64,000 bases of DNA, from assembly GCA_012932295.1 (NCBI GenBank), contig JAAONU010000014.1:36673977-36737976 (forward strand). Direction: 5' to 3'. Below are positions 11,691 to 24,430 of this stretch, in pieces (within the stretch, counting starts at the first letter, position 1; each line of letters starts with the position of its first letter). The translations under genes were made by a program, and so were the position numbers. Origin of the DNA: Cyclina sinensis. Its lineage: Eukaryota; Mollusca; Bivalvia; Venerida; Veneridae. Below the pieces are notes generated by a model that was not told the DNA's origin, did not search any database, and was given only the letters and a program-made list of their open reading frames with translations.

Positions 11691-13135
11691 ACATGTCTCA
11701 AGGCTTCGTATTAATATGTTAAACGACAATGTTGACTTGTCTAACTACCGTTTGAACATGTCTATCTGCTATGCGATATTGTTGAAATAACGTCTTGTTA
11801 TGTTAAAAGAACATGTGAACCTCTCAAGACTTCGTACTAATATGTTAAATGGCAATGTTGACTTGTCTAACTACCATTTGAATATGTCTATGTGCCATGT
11901 GATGTTGTTAACGTATCGTTTTATTATATTAAAAGAACAAGTGAACTTCTCAATGCTTCGTATTCATATGTTAAATGATAATGTTGACTTGTCTAACTAC
12001 AATTTGAATATGATTTGAATATGCCACCATTCCATGTGATATTGTTAACATAATGTCTTATTATGTTTAAAGAACAAGTGAACTTCTCAAGGCTTCGTAT
12101 TAATATGTATCGTTAAAATAACGTCTTGTTATGTTAAAAGAACATGCGAACCTCTCAAGACTTCCTACTAATATGTTAAATGGCAATGTTGACTTGTCTA
12201 AATACCATTTGAATATGTCTATTTGCCATGTGATGTTGTTATCGTATCGTTTTATTCTGTTATAAAACCATATTCAAATGGTAGTTAGACAAGTCAACAT
12301 TGCCATTTATCATATTAGTACGAAGTCTTGAGAGGTTCACATGTTCTTTTAACATAACAAGACGTTATTTCAACAATATCGCATAGCAGATAGACATGTT
12401 CAAACGGTAGTTAGACAAGTCAACATTGTCGTTTAACATATTAATACGAAGCCTTGAGAAGTTCACATGTTCTTTTAACATAATAAGACATTATGATAAC
12501 AATATCACATGAAATGGTGGCATATTGAATAATTCAAATGATACTTGATCAATTTAACATTGCGGTGTAACATAATATAGCAATGTCTTGAAAAGTTAAC
12601 ACGATTTTAACATAATAAGATATTAATTTAACAATATCAAATGTCATTTAGACATATTCAAGTGATATTTGGACATTTTAACACTGCGCTTTAACTTAAT
12701 TATATTATATTTTGACAGGTTAACATGTCTTCTTGACATTTTAGAATACTGTTCTAACAAGATAATATTGATAATAGACATATTAAATTGATATTTAGAC
12801 AAGTTAACATGTTCTTTAAAATTATCACACCAAGGGTTGAGCATTTCATATTTACTTTGTACATAGTAAGACGTTGTTTAAAAATATCGCTCAGTACATA
12901 GACATGTTCAAATTGTAGTTAGAAAATTTAACAGCTCGGTTTAACAGATTATTACAGAGTCTCGACAAGTTCACATGCCATATTTACATTATAAAACGAT
13001 GTTTTAACAATATAACATTGTCGATAGATATGTTCAAATGACAGTCTGGCAAGTCAAAATTATGTCTTGACATGTAAACATGCTGAAAAGAGAAGTTCAC
13101 ATGTCCTACCGACAAGTTACCACGAAATGCGTGAA
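11690..13135. repeat. Self-similar tandem units folded into a large inverted repeat
   Basis: Units of about 120 bp (core 'aatgttgacttgtctaact', 'acatgtgaacctctcaag', 'cttcgta.taatatgtta') run forward from about 11695 to 12245 and backward from about 12265 onward. The segment 11697-11887 is nearly the exact reverse complement of 12270-12460, giving a stem of about 190 bp with a loop of about 380 bp. From 12500 to 13130 the reversed units become more diverged. Translated in one frame they give short motifs such as HVNLSKY and LNMS in repetition, which I take as a by-product of the repeat and not a protein gene. Confidence 0.85.
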
Positions 13136-13669
13136 CAAAAGACAGCTGTGGTGTTCCATACATGCGCATTATGTAAATAGGCGGAGTTCAATAAATCGGC
13201 TCATTTAACGGATAAATTTAATACATACAGTTGAGTTGCAGCACTGTATGGTAAATATTTCTCCAAAATTTTAACAAAATAGAGCGATTTCATTGGCAGA
13301 CAAACTTGGGCGAACTGTAAAAGGCACTTATTTTAATTAATTTGCAAAATAATATGTTAAAGGGTACCGAAAGTAAACAATTTCGAATGTATATTTTAAA
13401 TCAGCTCCTCGTTTTATTTCATAACCCAAGATATAACGAAAATCTGCGATTTCCAAATACATGAATTTTTACTTTTAAATCTAAAATTGAGGTTGTCACC
13501 CGGTTAATGGACGGCGCCATAGTTGCAAAAATACATGGTAAGAGAAAGCGAGACTTAAAAGTTGTGACGTAACTGTGGTCCAGTGTAGAATGGCGAAGTG
13601 TATACATAGTTAATCGTAGATCTCATTTAAATTGAATGAAAAGCTTCCCCGAAAGAAGAGCATATAGTC

Positions 13670-14460
13670 GCCGCCTTGTCCGTCTTTCCGTCTGTCCGTC
13701 ATACTCATGTCCGGAGAATAACTTGAAAAGTGTTGAAGGAATTTGATTGAAACTTAACACATTTATAGAGACCAATGAGAAGAAGAGCAGTGTTTAAGAA
13801 CCATAATTCTGTCTTACATAATTTTTACTTATCTCCCTTAAGCTAGTAATGCTTGTCCGGAATATAACTCCTAAACGGTACGTGATATCTAATTGAAACC
13901 TCACACATTTATAGAGACTAGTCAGAGAAAATGCAGTGTCAAAGAACCATAACTCTTATTTACTTAGTTTTTGAATTGTCTCCCTTTATAATACTTACCA
14001 ATGCTTGTCCGGATATTAATTTGAAAAGTATTGAAGGAATTTGATAAAAACTTCACACAATCATAGATACGAGTGAGTAAAAGTGCATATGTTTACCTTG
14101 CTTAATTTTTGAATTACTGGTCTTGTTAATGATATCGAAAATGTTTGTCCGGAGTACAACTTCTAAACTATCAATGATATCTCATCGAAACTCCACACAG
14201 ATACGGAGACAAGTCAGAAGAAGTGAAGTGTCAAAGAACCATAACCCTACGTTACTTAGTTTATGAATTACCTTCCTTTATGGTTCTTAATTATGCTTGT
14301 CCGGAGAATTCAAAACTATTTAAGGCATTTTATTAAAAATTCTCACACAGTGATTAAAATCTTCACACAGTGATAGAGAACACTGAAAGAATGCAGTGTC
14401 TAAGAACCTTAATTCTACCTTGCTTAATTTTTCAATTACCTCCCTTAATGATGATTACAA
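13670..14460. repeat. Tandem array, about 145 bp unit with alternating variants
   Basis: The anchor 'tgtccgga' recurs at about 13709, 13854, 14008, 14145 and 14297. Units 1 and 3 share 'ttgaaaagt.ttgaaggaa', while units 2 and 4 share 'ctaaac...atgatatct', so the true period looks like a dimer of about 300 bp. The start carries 'ccgtctttccgtctgtccg'. It is a distant relative of the array at 32.15-33.24 kb. Confidence 0.75.
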
Positions 14461-14469
14461 AAGTTAAAC

Positions 14470-17400
14470 AAGAAAAACTGTAATACAAAAGTATCACAGC
14501 GGACCGACGAACAGAGCTGCACGAAAATATTTTGAATTAGCCATTTTGACTTAAGGCAGGTATATCAGTAGTTAACTTAATTTGTACTTTGTGTACACAC
14601 TTCTAGAAGTAATGGACTTCTCAACGTGGTAAGGTAGTAGTATAGCAATACTGAGCATGACAGACGGAAAGTCACTACAGCAGAACAACATGTTAGATCC
14701 ACTTTGATAGGGAATTCACTAAGAAGTCGGAGTCTATATTGGGCAGGGAATGTGAGCAAAGTACCAAGTGTTTGGACTTTAGTAATTCGGAGATAGATCA
14801 TCAAGGTGTTCATAATATAGAAGAAGAAACACAAACAAAAAGTATTGTGTTTATACAAAAATAAAAAGATATTTGAACAAAGATCAGATACAGAAATATT
14901 TTAAAAACAACAAATATTTAAAAAACTACTAAGCATTTGAAACACTTGGAGTTTCGTGAAAAAGCAACGATCAAACAAACATCGCTTAATATGTGTGAAA
15001 TATGAGATGACTATAGTCTAATTTTAGATATTCTGAATGTTGGATTTATTGTACATAGGATCTGCAATATAAAAATGATGTAAAGAAGGTTAGTATGAAG
15101 CAGTTTGAAGCAATCTAATGTGAAAACAGTTTGAGATCACCTTAATTTTAATGTGAAATAACCAAATATACACAGACAGCTACACTATATCTTGGTGTTA
15201 CCAAGCATAAAAATGACTATGTCATAAATGTATATTAGGATACAGAGTTTACCCTGGTTGAAAATTTCTTTAAGCTAACTTTGTTTGATTTTCTGATTTC
15301 ATGTGAAATTTTATTAAAATAGTAAAACAAAGGCAAGATATCCTGTAGCCAAATTATAATTTTTGTAGCCAAATATAATTTTAGCAAATGGCTAAAATGT
15401 CTAATGGCAGGTGAGCCTTGAGGAAATAGAAGGAAGAAAAATTACAGTTTTCATAGAAATTGATCTCATCTCTCCAAATAGTTTGCCTAATTAAGGGAAC
15501 AATTTACTAGCTAAAAGGATCATTGCTAACCTGTGGTAGATTGTACTATTAATTGAGTTGCTCTCAAGGTCCTCAGAAGGACAGGGAAAATGAACAACAG
15601 AACCATGTTGATTCTAACCTATCAGTAATTAACTAAAAGATTAACAAAACAATTATTTAAAAAATAACAAGCAATGACACCAAATATTTACAAAAGCTGT
15701 TTATAAGATAGGATGTTTGACTGTTCAGAAAAGTTAATCAAGTTGTTATTTATTTAAAATGGGTAAAAGTTTCTATATTTCAAAATGCATTTACAGTTAT
15801 CTAACTTGTTGGTTTGATGTCTTGGCAAAAACATGCAAAAAACAGTCAGAAGTTACCTAACCTGCTTCTTTGATGCCCCGGAACATTTCTTTCATTTTCA
15901 AGTACGTACAAAACAGGTAACTGAAAAACAGCACAAAAATAATCATCATGCAAAATCTAAACACAAATTTTTAACTTCACACCCATTTGATGCTTCGTTA
16001 AAATTCAAACAGTTTTTTTAGGACTTTAGGATAAACTTTATTTGCTAGTAGAACAAAAAGTTCTAGTGGTTAAAAGGCTTAGAATAATTTATGTACCTTC
16101 TTTCGTACAGTATGGGTACACAGAAACCCTGCAATATTCAGGAATGGTCGCCTTCACTTTTTCAGCTTCACTAGCATCTATATAACTCTTGTTGAAATAA
16201 GTTTTGTGTAATCTGCATCAATACTGATTTCATCACTGCAAATGCAAATAATATTTCATATAGTTTGACACTCACCCTTTAATAACTGTAAATGTTGTGA
16301 GTTTGAAGTAACATTACGCTGTCAAAAAAAAAACGCAAAAAAACAAAACAAAACAAAAAATGACAAAAAAAATTTAGGCTGGCAATTCTAACAAAATAAA
16401 CATATAAGAAAGTTGAATGCTTGCACTGGAGTTCTCTTTTCTTGATTATATTGTGGATAACTTTCCACCAAATTATATGTAGAAAAGTGCACTTAAAATA
16501 TTATTCAGATGTAAAAATGAAATAACCATTGAATCATTTGTATCACTTTAATTCACTGCTTATCAATCATGGTAATTACTTTCAATGAAAATGTGAAAGA
16601 ATGTATTTTCTTCATTGGTTTAGAATGAACTCTAGCAGATAAGAAATCTATGACTTAATGGGATCCTTTTCCTCTCAACAGATTGTAAAGATTTGAAATG
16701 GCTTGATGCTGAATTCCTTAAGCAAGTTTGAAACTTGTTATGGACGACAATGTCTACAAATAAATGTGTCACTAAATTACTAGTGAAAAAAGCCAAGTAT
16801 TAGCTCATTTGACCAAAAAAAGTAAGTGACCAAAAAAGAGTAAAATGCCCATATGCACTTAATTTTACAGCTGATAATAAGTGTCATTTCTGTGTAAGTT
16901 ATTCAGTAAAAGCACCCACCGTATATGATTACAAAATGTGACAAACAAATGCATAACAGTAATAATCCAATATGGCCGACTTTTGTTTACACATTTTTGT
17001 ATCTTTCCAAAGGTTTTCATTACCAAAAACTGAAGAAATTCATATATCTAATAGATTTTCCTCTTTTTTGTAGTTTGGCATTATTTTTTAAACTATTGAG
17101 AACACATGTCTCCATGCGATTATTATAGCTGTCACTGAAATTTCTATTTTTTTTTAAAGTTGTCAGGATTTCCTGAAAACGAACGTAGGTCATTCGATCA
17201 AAATAGACAGCCCGATAAACATTTGAAATTTTACCATTTCCTGCGACAGATTTACTCGAAAATAATGCTGTTTTATATATTATCAGCAAGATAGAAAAGA
17301 TTCTTTTTAACTTATTTAAAAAAAATGACATAAAATGTTAAACTATCGAGAACACATCGCTCCAGGATATTTAATTTACATATGTTTAAACCAAAAAACA

Positions 17401-19056
17401 GGTCGTAGCCATTCAAGAATTAATGTAAGAACAATCGTTTCAACCACGAAACTACTTTGTTTGGCTGCTGCATTCTTCATAAATATCATGTGTATGTTTC
17501 TAGCAAACCATATTTTTTTCAAAGTAAGCATGTATAGCTATAATATAACTCTTACCAATTTGCTTCACGACTTCGTCAAAGATGGCGGCTTATTAAATGA
17601 ATAGGACGCGCTGCGAAGAACGATAATCAGGGAACGACAACTGCATGTTTTTATAAAAATTAGACTGTGTCTAGAACTTTTCGTAACAACTGAACAATAT
17701 TTGCACTGATGTTAGGACAATTCTACTTATCACATCACCCCATAGATCTTTTCAAACCCCGGATTAAATAAAAGCGGACATTTGCCGGTCCGTAATGAGT
17801 AGCAGGTAAATTTTGCAATAAATCAACCCTCCTTACAACTGCTTTTCTCTGTACGGAAAATGCCAGTATTATATTCCTATATGTACAATTAGAGCGGGGT
17901 TAGTGTTATCCAATATTATGTAATACTATGTCTTGATTGGCTGTTAGAGGATCCGATTATTGCCGAAGCATTACGTATTTGAACGATGTACTACCTGTTG
18001 AATCAATCTGCGAATTTGTGTAATTCCGGAAATCCTCAGACAGAATCACGTGACTGTCTGGTAATATTGTGTAGGAACATTGAATGTTATTGTTTTGAAA
18101 TCTATTAATAGTAACAAGTAACTGATAAGAGATACAGGTAACTTTTTGAGAGTTGGCAAAAATATGGCGTTTGATAAAAATGCAAAACATAGTAATTTTG
18201 TAATTACAGTTACACAATCATTTTTCCTCAAACAATTCAATATTTTATATCATTTAAAAGGTCTGTAAACTCATATTTTACATATTTAGAACATAATTGT
18301 CAAAACTGTTCACTTTCTTGTTTGTAAATGGTTAAACTTAGTCCATCTAAGCTGCTAGAAAAATGCTGAAACGACAGGTATAAAGTAGTTTAGTTTTCTT
18401 TTTTAAAAGCAAAAATTCAAAATCTGCTTATATTTTCAAAATATGAATTCAAAGAGCTTTCAAATGATGTAAAATGATACAGTGTTTATGTTTAATGTTT
18501 TCAAATAATAAAATTCGGCTTACAAAGAAAAAAGTAACCTAAAGTCAAAATTTGTCTTATTACCGGTCTTACTTTGCTACGCCAGTGACTGTATCTAACC
18601 TGGTCTTTATGTTGAATTAAATCAAAGTAATCAAAGCATGGTCATAGTTTATTATCATAATTGATATTACAAGTATATTTGTTATTCTATTCAATCATGT
18701 TTGTTATTCTGTTCAAGCATGTTATTCCATGAAATTCGTGTTATTTTGTTATTTAACAAAACAAAGTTTCACACCAATCACATCAAGAGATATATGGAAA
18801 GAAAAGGTTGAACAATAATGTTGTTGTTGTTGTTCAAAAATGTGCATTACCTTAGTTATAATATGTCTGAACAGACAGGTCTTCAATTTAAAGATATATA
18901 ATAAATTCCTTTTATTGTCATCTGCAAACAAAATAGAGTGCTGTAGCTTAAGGTTCCTTAAAAAACAGTAAAAAAAACGTACACTCAAATAGATTCAAGT
19001 CAATTTGAATTTTCCTTGTTTATACAATAAATCCTCAAATATGTTTCATCATGATT
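14470..19056. other. Gene-free stretch
   Basis: Only short ORFs with no recognisable domain, plus an A-rich microsatellite near 16320-16370. Around 17560-18050 there is a small cluster of promoter-like words (agatggcggc at 17582, gattggctg at 17935, cacgtg at 18047), but no exon could be supported beside it. Confidence 0.4.
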
Positions 19057-19441
19057 TGTAGCAATTGTAACTCCAATGCAGCTGAGTCAGAATATCACTT
19101 TTTACTAGTATGTCAAAAGTATACAAATCTAAGACGAAAAATATATTACAAATACATCTTAGGCAAACCTGAACATGTTTAGCCGACTAATGGCAACTAA
19201 GAAAAAGAAAACGATACTTGGAATTTGTAAATTTTTAAAAGAAGAATATTTGCTTAGAAATTAATAGTGCGTAATTAGCCAGACACAAGAGATAATTCTC
19301 TTTAAATACTATATTTGTCCACCTACAATTGAATAAGTTATATTGTAATGAATTTATTGTACAAAGATTGCTGTTCATTAGCCAAAGGCATGTTTATATG
19401 TCGATTTTTGCCAATAAACTGTTGTTGTTTTTGTTGTTGTT
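19057..19441 (+). pseudogene. LINE reverse-transcriptase C-terminus and 3' UTR (dead fragment)
   Basis: A frame from 19057 reads CSNCNSNAAESEYHFLLVC followed by QKYTNLRRK, the C-terminal CxxC...ExxHFLLxC motif typical of non-LTR retrotransposon ORF2 proteins. After 'KPEHV' a stop and a one-base shift lead into MFSRLMATKKKKTILGICKF and LKEEYLLRN, ending at about 19264, as in the usual C-terminal helix. The 3' UTR then ends in a ttg-rich tail (about 19418-19441), a common LINE end. No reverse-transcriptase core is present upstream, so this is a 5'-truncated copy. Confidence 0.75.
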
Positions 19442-20388
19442 AATTGTCGTTTGGCCCGTTATACTTGGTTGGTTTCAGGATTGACCTAATTTGCCGTCAT
19501 GAAAAAATGCCTTTCACATAATAGTGATACTAATTTACTGCTTTTTAACAAAGTCACATGAGTTAACGCCGATTACAATTTCACTGAATTAAGTAATTCA
19601 CAAAGTAAATCTGTAAAGTGAAAATAATTTCGGCGGAACCAATGCGTACGAATTATTTATTTAAGAAAAATACAAAATATGCTATCAATTTATTTTACAT
19701 TTTTTTCATGCAACAAATTGGCATTCTTCCGATAACACATCTATTGTAGCAGTTATTAATTAGGAAAAATAACGACGTCACAGCCTAGTCACATCATAAG
19801 ATGACGCGTTATAACGGTCGGCCGGTGATGAAAAAATCGCTACTTTTGATTAAGCAATTCTGAGCAAATATTCTTTCAATATTCGTAAAATTTTCGAGAC
19901 TTAACAATAAATGCACAGACTTTATTATAATGTCGGTTGAATTTGTGACTTTTGTTTCCCTTGAATTAACACATTTTTAGAACGTTTTGAATAAATATGC
20001 AATAAACGGCTTTCCTTTACAATAAGGCTTATATTTCTGAACTCGAATAATACTAACCAAATGAAAAAGAAAATAAGACAACATTCAAAACACAGAGACG
20101 ATACTATTTGGACGCATTTTTGTTGTTATTGTTTTTTTAATTTTTCTCCCCGTGGCTTATTTTATGAAAACTTTGTTATTTTAGCATTTAAATTATACTG
20201 TTTTTAAGATTATCGAAAGACAGATAAATGAAAAATTTATAATTAGTCAGAACGTATAGACGGTAATCTTGATGTTTTGGAAAATTCTTCTGAATATCGA
20301 AGAAGTTTTATTTATTTATTGTAAACAACATATGTTTAGTATTAAAATTTTCTACTTGAAAACATTATTTTCAAAATTTTGGATCATT
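19442..20388. other. AT-rich stretch, nothing recognised
   Basis: No coding region, tRNA-like head or tandem repeat seen. Confidence 0.4.
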
Positions 20389-20735
20389 TCGAGATATACA
20401 ATGACCTCCCATCTTTGCATAAAATACTTTGATTGCAGAAATTAATTAAAATCTAGGAAAGTATTACTGAATATGTCTAATTAGGCTACTAGAATACACA
20501 CACTATGTATGGGAAGCTGCATTCCCTATTACAGGTCATGTTATGTTGGTGCTTTCTTAAAAAAAAAAATGCTAGTTTTTTTTTTTTAATGACAGTTTGT
20601 ATACTGTGTTTTCCTATAGTGTGTAGAGTTTTAAACGTAACATATCTACCCACTGTGTACTCAAACATGTTTATTTCACATTTACATAGAAAAAGTGTAG
20701 TTATTTGAAACTTGAGCATAATGTATCTATAAAAC
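20389..20735. repeat. Dispersed repeat, copy 1 (partner at 40.14-40.49 kb)
   Basis: About 340 bp match 40141-40485 in the same orientation, including 'catctttgcataaaatact', 'ctaattaggctactagaat', 'gggaagctgcattccctat' and 'cttgagcataat'. Differences are scattered substitutions and homopolymer-length changes. No terminal inverted repeat or coding sequence is visible. Confidence 0.85.
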
Positions 20736-21329
20736 GTATAGAAAGTATGTTTTGACTACAAAAGCGTCACTAGGTCCCTCATCTTTCTTTGTATTTTTCT
20801 TTCAGATTACTTTATAAGAATCGACTGTATTTCATTACTATGTAAATTTTGTGCAACAACGAGCCTTAATTTTTTTTATTGATGATATATTCTAGAATTT
20901 ACTAATTAGCATTGCGAGCAAGTCATTAAAGAGACACGCCCTTTTCGAACGGCGTAAAGTTGCCGTATATTTTTCTTATCCGTTTACATATTTTATTTTT
21001 AAATCTTTTAATTAAGAAACAAACCAAAAGATTTATTTATTCATTTATCTACTTTTTGTACGAAAATATGAGTAATGCATATCAAGATTTTCGACATTAG
21101 CACAACGACGCATTTGATAACAAATGTCGGAGTTAACAAGAGTGAATTCCCTTGATTTAGGGAGGGACGGTTGTCTCGCTGCTTTGGTAAGGTTTATTTA
21201 TTTTGATATATATAAATGATTAAAACCAAGTCTAATCATTTTTAACTCAGATCTACATTCGGTTTAAAAAATTGTTGTAAGCAAATATGTAATTGTTCTA
21301 AAACCGTAATAACGAATGAAAATATGTAT

Positions 21330-21332
<3 letters not shown>

Positions 21333-21372
<40 letters not shown>

Positions 21373-21424
21373 GCGCACATAAATACATACACACACACTG
21401 TCTCTCTCTCTCTCTCTCTCTCTG
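21333..21424. repeat. Compound microsatellite (CA)n-(TC)n
   Basis: An uninterrupted (ac)n run from about 21333, then gcgcgc, a short imperfect (ac) stretch, and (tc)n to about 21423. Confidence 0.95.
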
Positions 21425-23170
21425 TTTGTTTAAAAATTAAATACTCTTGTCTCTTACCAAGTTTTAAATACCTAACAACCCTTTCATATGCTGCAAATAA
21501 AATGTTGAAGCGAACATTAAGAATATATTGATTGACCTTTTTTTACACAGGTACAAGGTTTTATATAACGCGTGTATGCAGTAAAACAGGGTTGGAACAG
21601 TGTCCAAGTTGTAACTCCTCAAGATAAAGCCCAAAGGTACCGAGTTCGATGCCCCTCTCTGCCGAGCCGTTAAACGGAGATTTATTGTATCATTATTAAT
21701 ACAATGAGTATGTTAAAAAACCAGAAGCGTATCTGGAAGGGAAATTCTTTTGTATTTTCAACCTAAACTCTCCATGGAGCGTCAGTAGCGACGGTAAAAA
21801 GTACTAAATACGAGTAGATAAAAATAAAGAGCAGTCAGAAGATATATAGAGTGCTGTATTTGTAATGCCCAGGATTTTGTTATGCAAGGCTTGAGACCCC
21901 CTGTTCCACTAACATCATTTTTTGTAATCAGTGTAAAACGAATAAAGTACTTATAGAAATTGAATACATTGCTCCAATAACACCGTTGTATCTTAAGCCA
22001 TTTTCCAGGAGTTGAAATGGAAACGAACAATATATAATATTTTTATCCAGAACAAAGAGAAGCCAACATGTGAAGCTAAATGGAATACAGTTTTTGAATA
22101 TGAAGAGTTACAGTGGAAATACATATATACTTGGTTTTTAACATGATACACATCTTCAGTGTCTCCAAATGAGAATTATTCATAGAATCTTAGAAATAAA
22201 TGTCTTGATTGTATAAAATGAATATAGTAACAACACAGTTATGAACTTTTTGTAAAATCGATAATGAAACTCTTCTTCATTTTGTTCTGGGATTGTTACA
22301 TTAGTAAAGCTTTGATAACAAATGTGTAAAGAATTATTAAAAATGTATCTACTAGTTGCAATGTAGACAGGAAATGTTTTTACTTTGATATACCAAAAAA
22401 GGTTTCGAACACTATAATATGTTATGTCTAGAAATGAAAAGATATTTGTTTTTCTGTAAAAGAAAACATGTCATACCATCTTTGATAGGTCTTTAAAAAA
22501 AGCCTTAAGCCTTTTCTACTTATAGTATGACGAAGTTGAAAAATAAAAAATATTGGTCACTTGTAAATGTTTTATGTACTTCATACAAAATTCCCAGAAC
22601 TAGTTTTTTTGCACTTACAGATATATGATATTTTATTGGCTGCATTATGCAATCTTTTTAATTTATTTCATAGATGGATTTGCCAAGGTTATATAAAATG
22701 GAAAAAGTTACATTCTTTAACTTTATACAGTTTATAAAATAGAGGTAACTAATTAGGCAAGTATCCAAATTTGACACCTTAGACAACAGGTTTTTTTTGT
22801 TAGTTCCTTTTCCCCGTTATATATACATATATATATATATATATTCTAACAATTATATTTTATGTTACATTATTATTCTTGTAAGGTTAGTTGAGGATGG
22901 TTCTCCGACCTCTACTTAACCTATGATGGGGAAAATAGACGGGGTTACCCGGGTTTTGGACCTCAATTAAAAAATCTAGTTATTGTAATGAGAGGTAAAA
23001 CTTAAGTCCGAAGTGCCTGAGTCTGCACACTGAGCGCCATATCCGATGTTGTCCCTGGAACGGGATGTTTTCTGTATATTACATAACAAACCACAACAAT
23101 TTAAACAACTGAACTTTTATTATTGTTGTCTACTGGCACTTAAGATTAGGCAATAAATCTTCATCGGAGA
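21425..23170. other. Gene-free stretch with a weak tRNA-like remnant and a TA microsatellite
   Basis: A B-box-like 'gagttcgatgcccctc' lies at about 21643, with no confident SINE body. A (ta)n run lies at 22819-22845. No coding region supported. Confidence 0.4.
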
Positions 23171-24032
23171 CAAGTACAAGGTTCTAATGAAGACCACATG
23201 AAACCTGTTCCCAAGTACAAGGTTCTAATGAAGACCACATGAAACCTGTTCCCAAGTACAAGGTTCTAATGAAGACCACATGAAACCTGTTCCCAAGTAC
23301 AAGGTTCTAATGAAGACCACATGAAACCTGTTCTCAAGTACAAGGTTCTATTGAAGACCACATGAAACCTGTTCTCAAGTAAAAGGTTCTAATGAAGACC
23401 ACATGAAACCTGTTCTCAAGTACAAGGTTCTAATGAAGACCACATGAAACCTGTTCTCAAGTACAAGGTTCTATTGGAAACCACATGAAACCTGTTCCCA
23501 AGTAAAAGATTCTAATGAAGACCACATGAAACCTGTTCTCAAGTACAAGGTTCTATTGAAGACCACATGAAACCTGTTTCCAAGTAAAAGGTTCTATTGA
23601 AGACCACATGAAACCTGTTCTCAAGTACAAGGTTCTATTGAAGACCACATGAAACCTGTTCTCAAGTACAAGGTTCTAATGAAGACCACATGAAACCTGT
23701 TCTCAAGTAAAAGGTTCTAATGAAGACCACATGAAACCTGTTCCCAAGTACAAGGTTCTAATGAAGACCACATTAAACCTGTTCTCAAGTAAAAGGTTCT
23801 AATGAAGACCACATGAAACCTGTTCTCAAGTACAAGGTTCTAATGAAGACCACATGAAACCTGTTCTCAAGTACAAGGTTCTAATGAAGACCACATGAAA
23901 CCTGTTCCCAAGTAAAAGGTTCTAATGAAGACCACATGAAACCTGTTCCCAAGTACAAGGTTCTAATGAAGACCACATGAAACCTGTTTCCAAGTGCAAG
24001 GTTCTAATGAAGACCACATGAAACCTGTTCCC
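23171..24032. repeat. 41-bp minisatellite, about 21 copies
   Basis: Unit: caagtacaaggttctaatga followed by agaccacatgaaacctgttcc. Copies are nearly identical, varying mainly at three sites (tac/taa in the first line, ctaatga/ctattga, ttccc/ttctc). There are no unique spacers. It runs directly into the 3' tail of a minus-strand SINE at about 24033. Confidence 0.97.
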
Positions 24033-24033
24033 A

Positions 24034-24320
24034 GTGAACGCGCAGTAGACAGGCAAATTTTGATACATGCAATCACATTTTTGGTGATCTGTGTGAGACA
24101 AAGGTTTAGTTTAGACTCATTTGTTTTACATCGATTGCGATACAAGTTCTTACAACTTAAATTCACCACGCCCGATGACTGCTTCCTGATTTCCATACCA
24201 GTATTCTTGCAGCGGTGAGGAATGCAAAGATCGTGAGAGAATCTCGCCTCTGACGGGATTCGAACCCGCAACCTCCGGATCCGGAGCCCTGCGCTCTACC
24301 CCTGGACCACGGTTCCTCCT
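24034..24320 (-). repeat. tRNA-Arg-like SINE with complete head
   Basis: On the minus strand the head reads ggaaccgtggtccaggggta then gagcgcagggctccggatcc, with A-box 'tggtccaggggtagagc' and B-box 'gggttcgaatcccg'. The anticodon loop ctccgga fits CCG (Arg), but the stem has a mismatch and the sequence runs on without a tRNA 3' end, so it is a SINE and not a tRNA gene. The body (gaggcgagattctctcacga, then ctgcaagaatactggtatgg, ending gtttagtttagactcattt-like on the plus strand) is shared with 10293-10445. Its tail ends where the 41-bp minisatellite begins. Confidence 0.85.
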
Positions 24321-24430
24321 CAAATAACAAAGGTTGATACCTTACATTACCATTCATAAGCCAAACACAAGTTTAGCTAAAAACAGCTAATAAAAATAGT
24401 AAGGTACAAAATTAGACAAAGCATTTTAAG

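Noticed and set aside
17020..17604. Minus-strand 103-codon and plus-strand 89-codon ORFs
   Set aside because: The composition is that of AT-rich noncoding DNA, with no domain and no splice support.
23171..24032. Regular repeats suggesting a CRISPR-like array
   Set aside because: The 41-bp units are contiguous with no unique spacers, and the context is eukaryotic.
24250..24320. tRNA-Arg(CCG) gene on the minus strand
   Set aside because: The anticodon stem is mismatched and the sequence runs into a SINE body shared with 10.3 kb.
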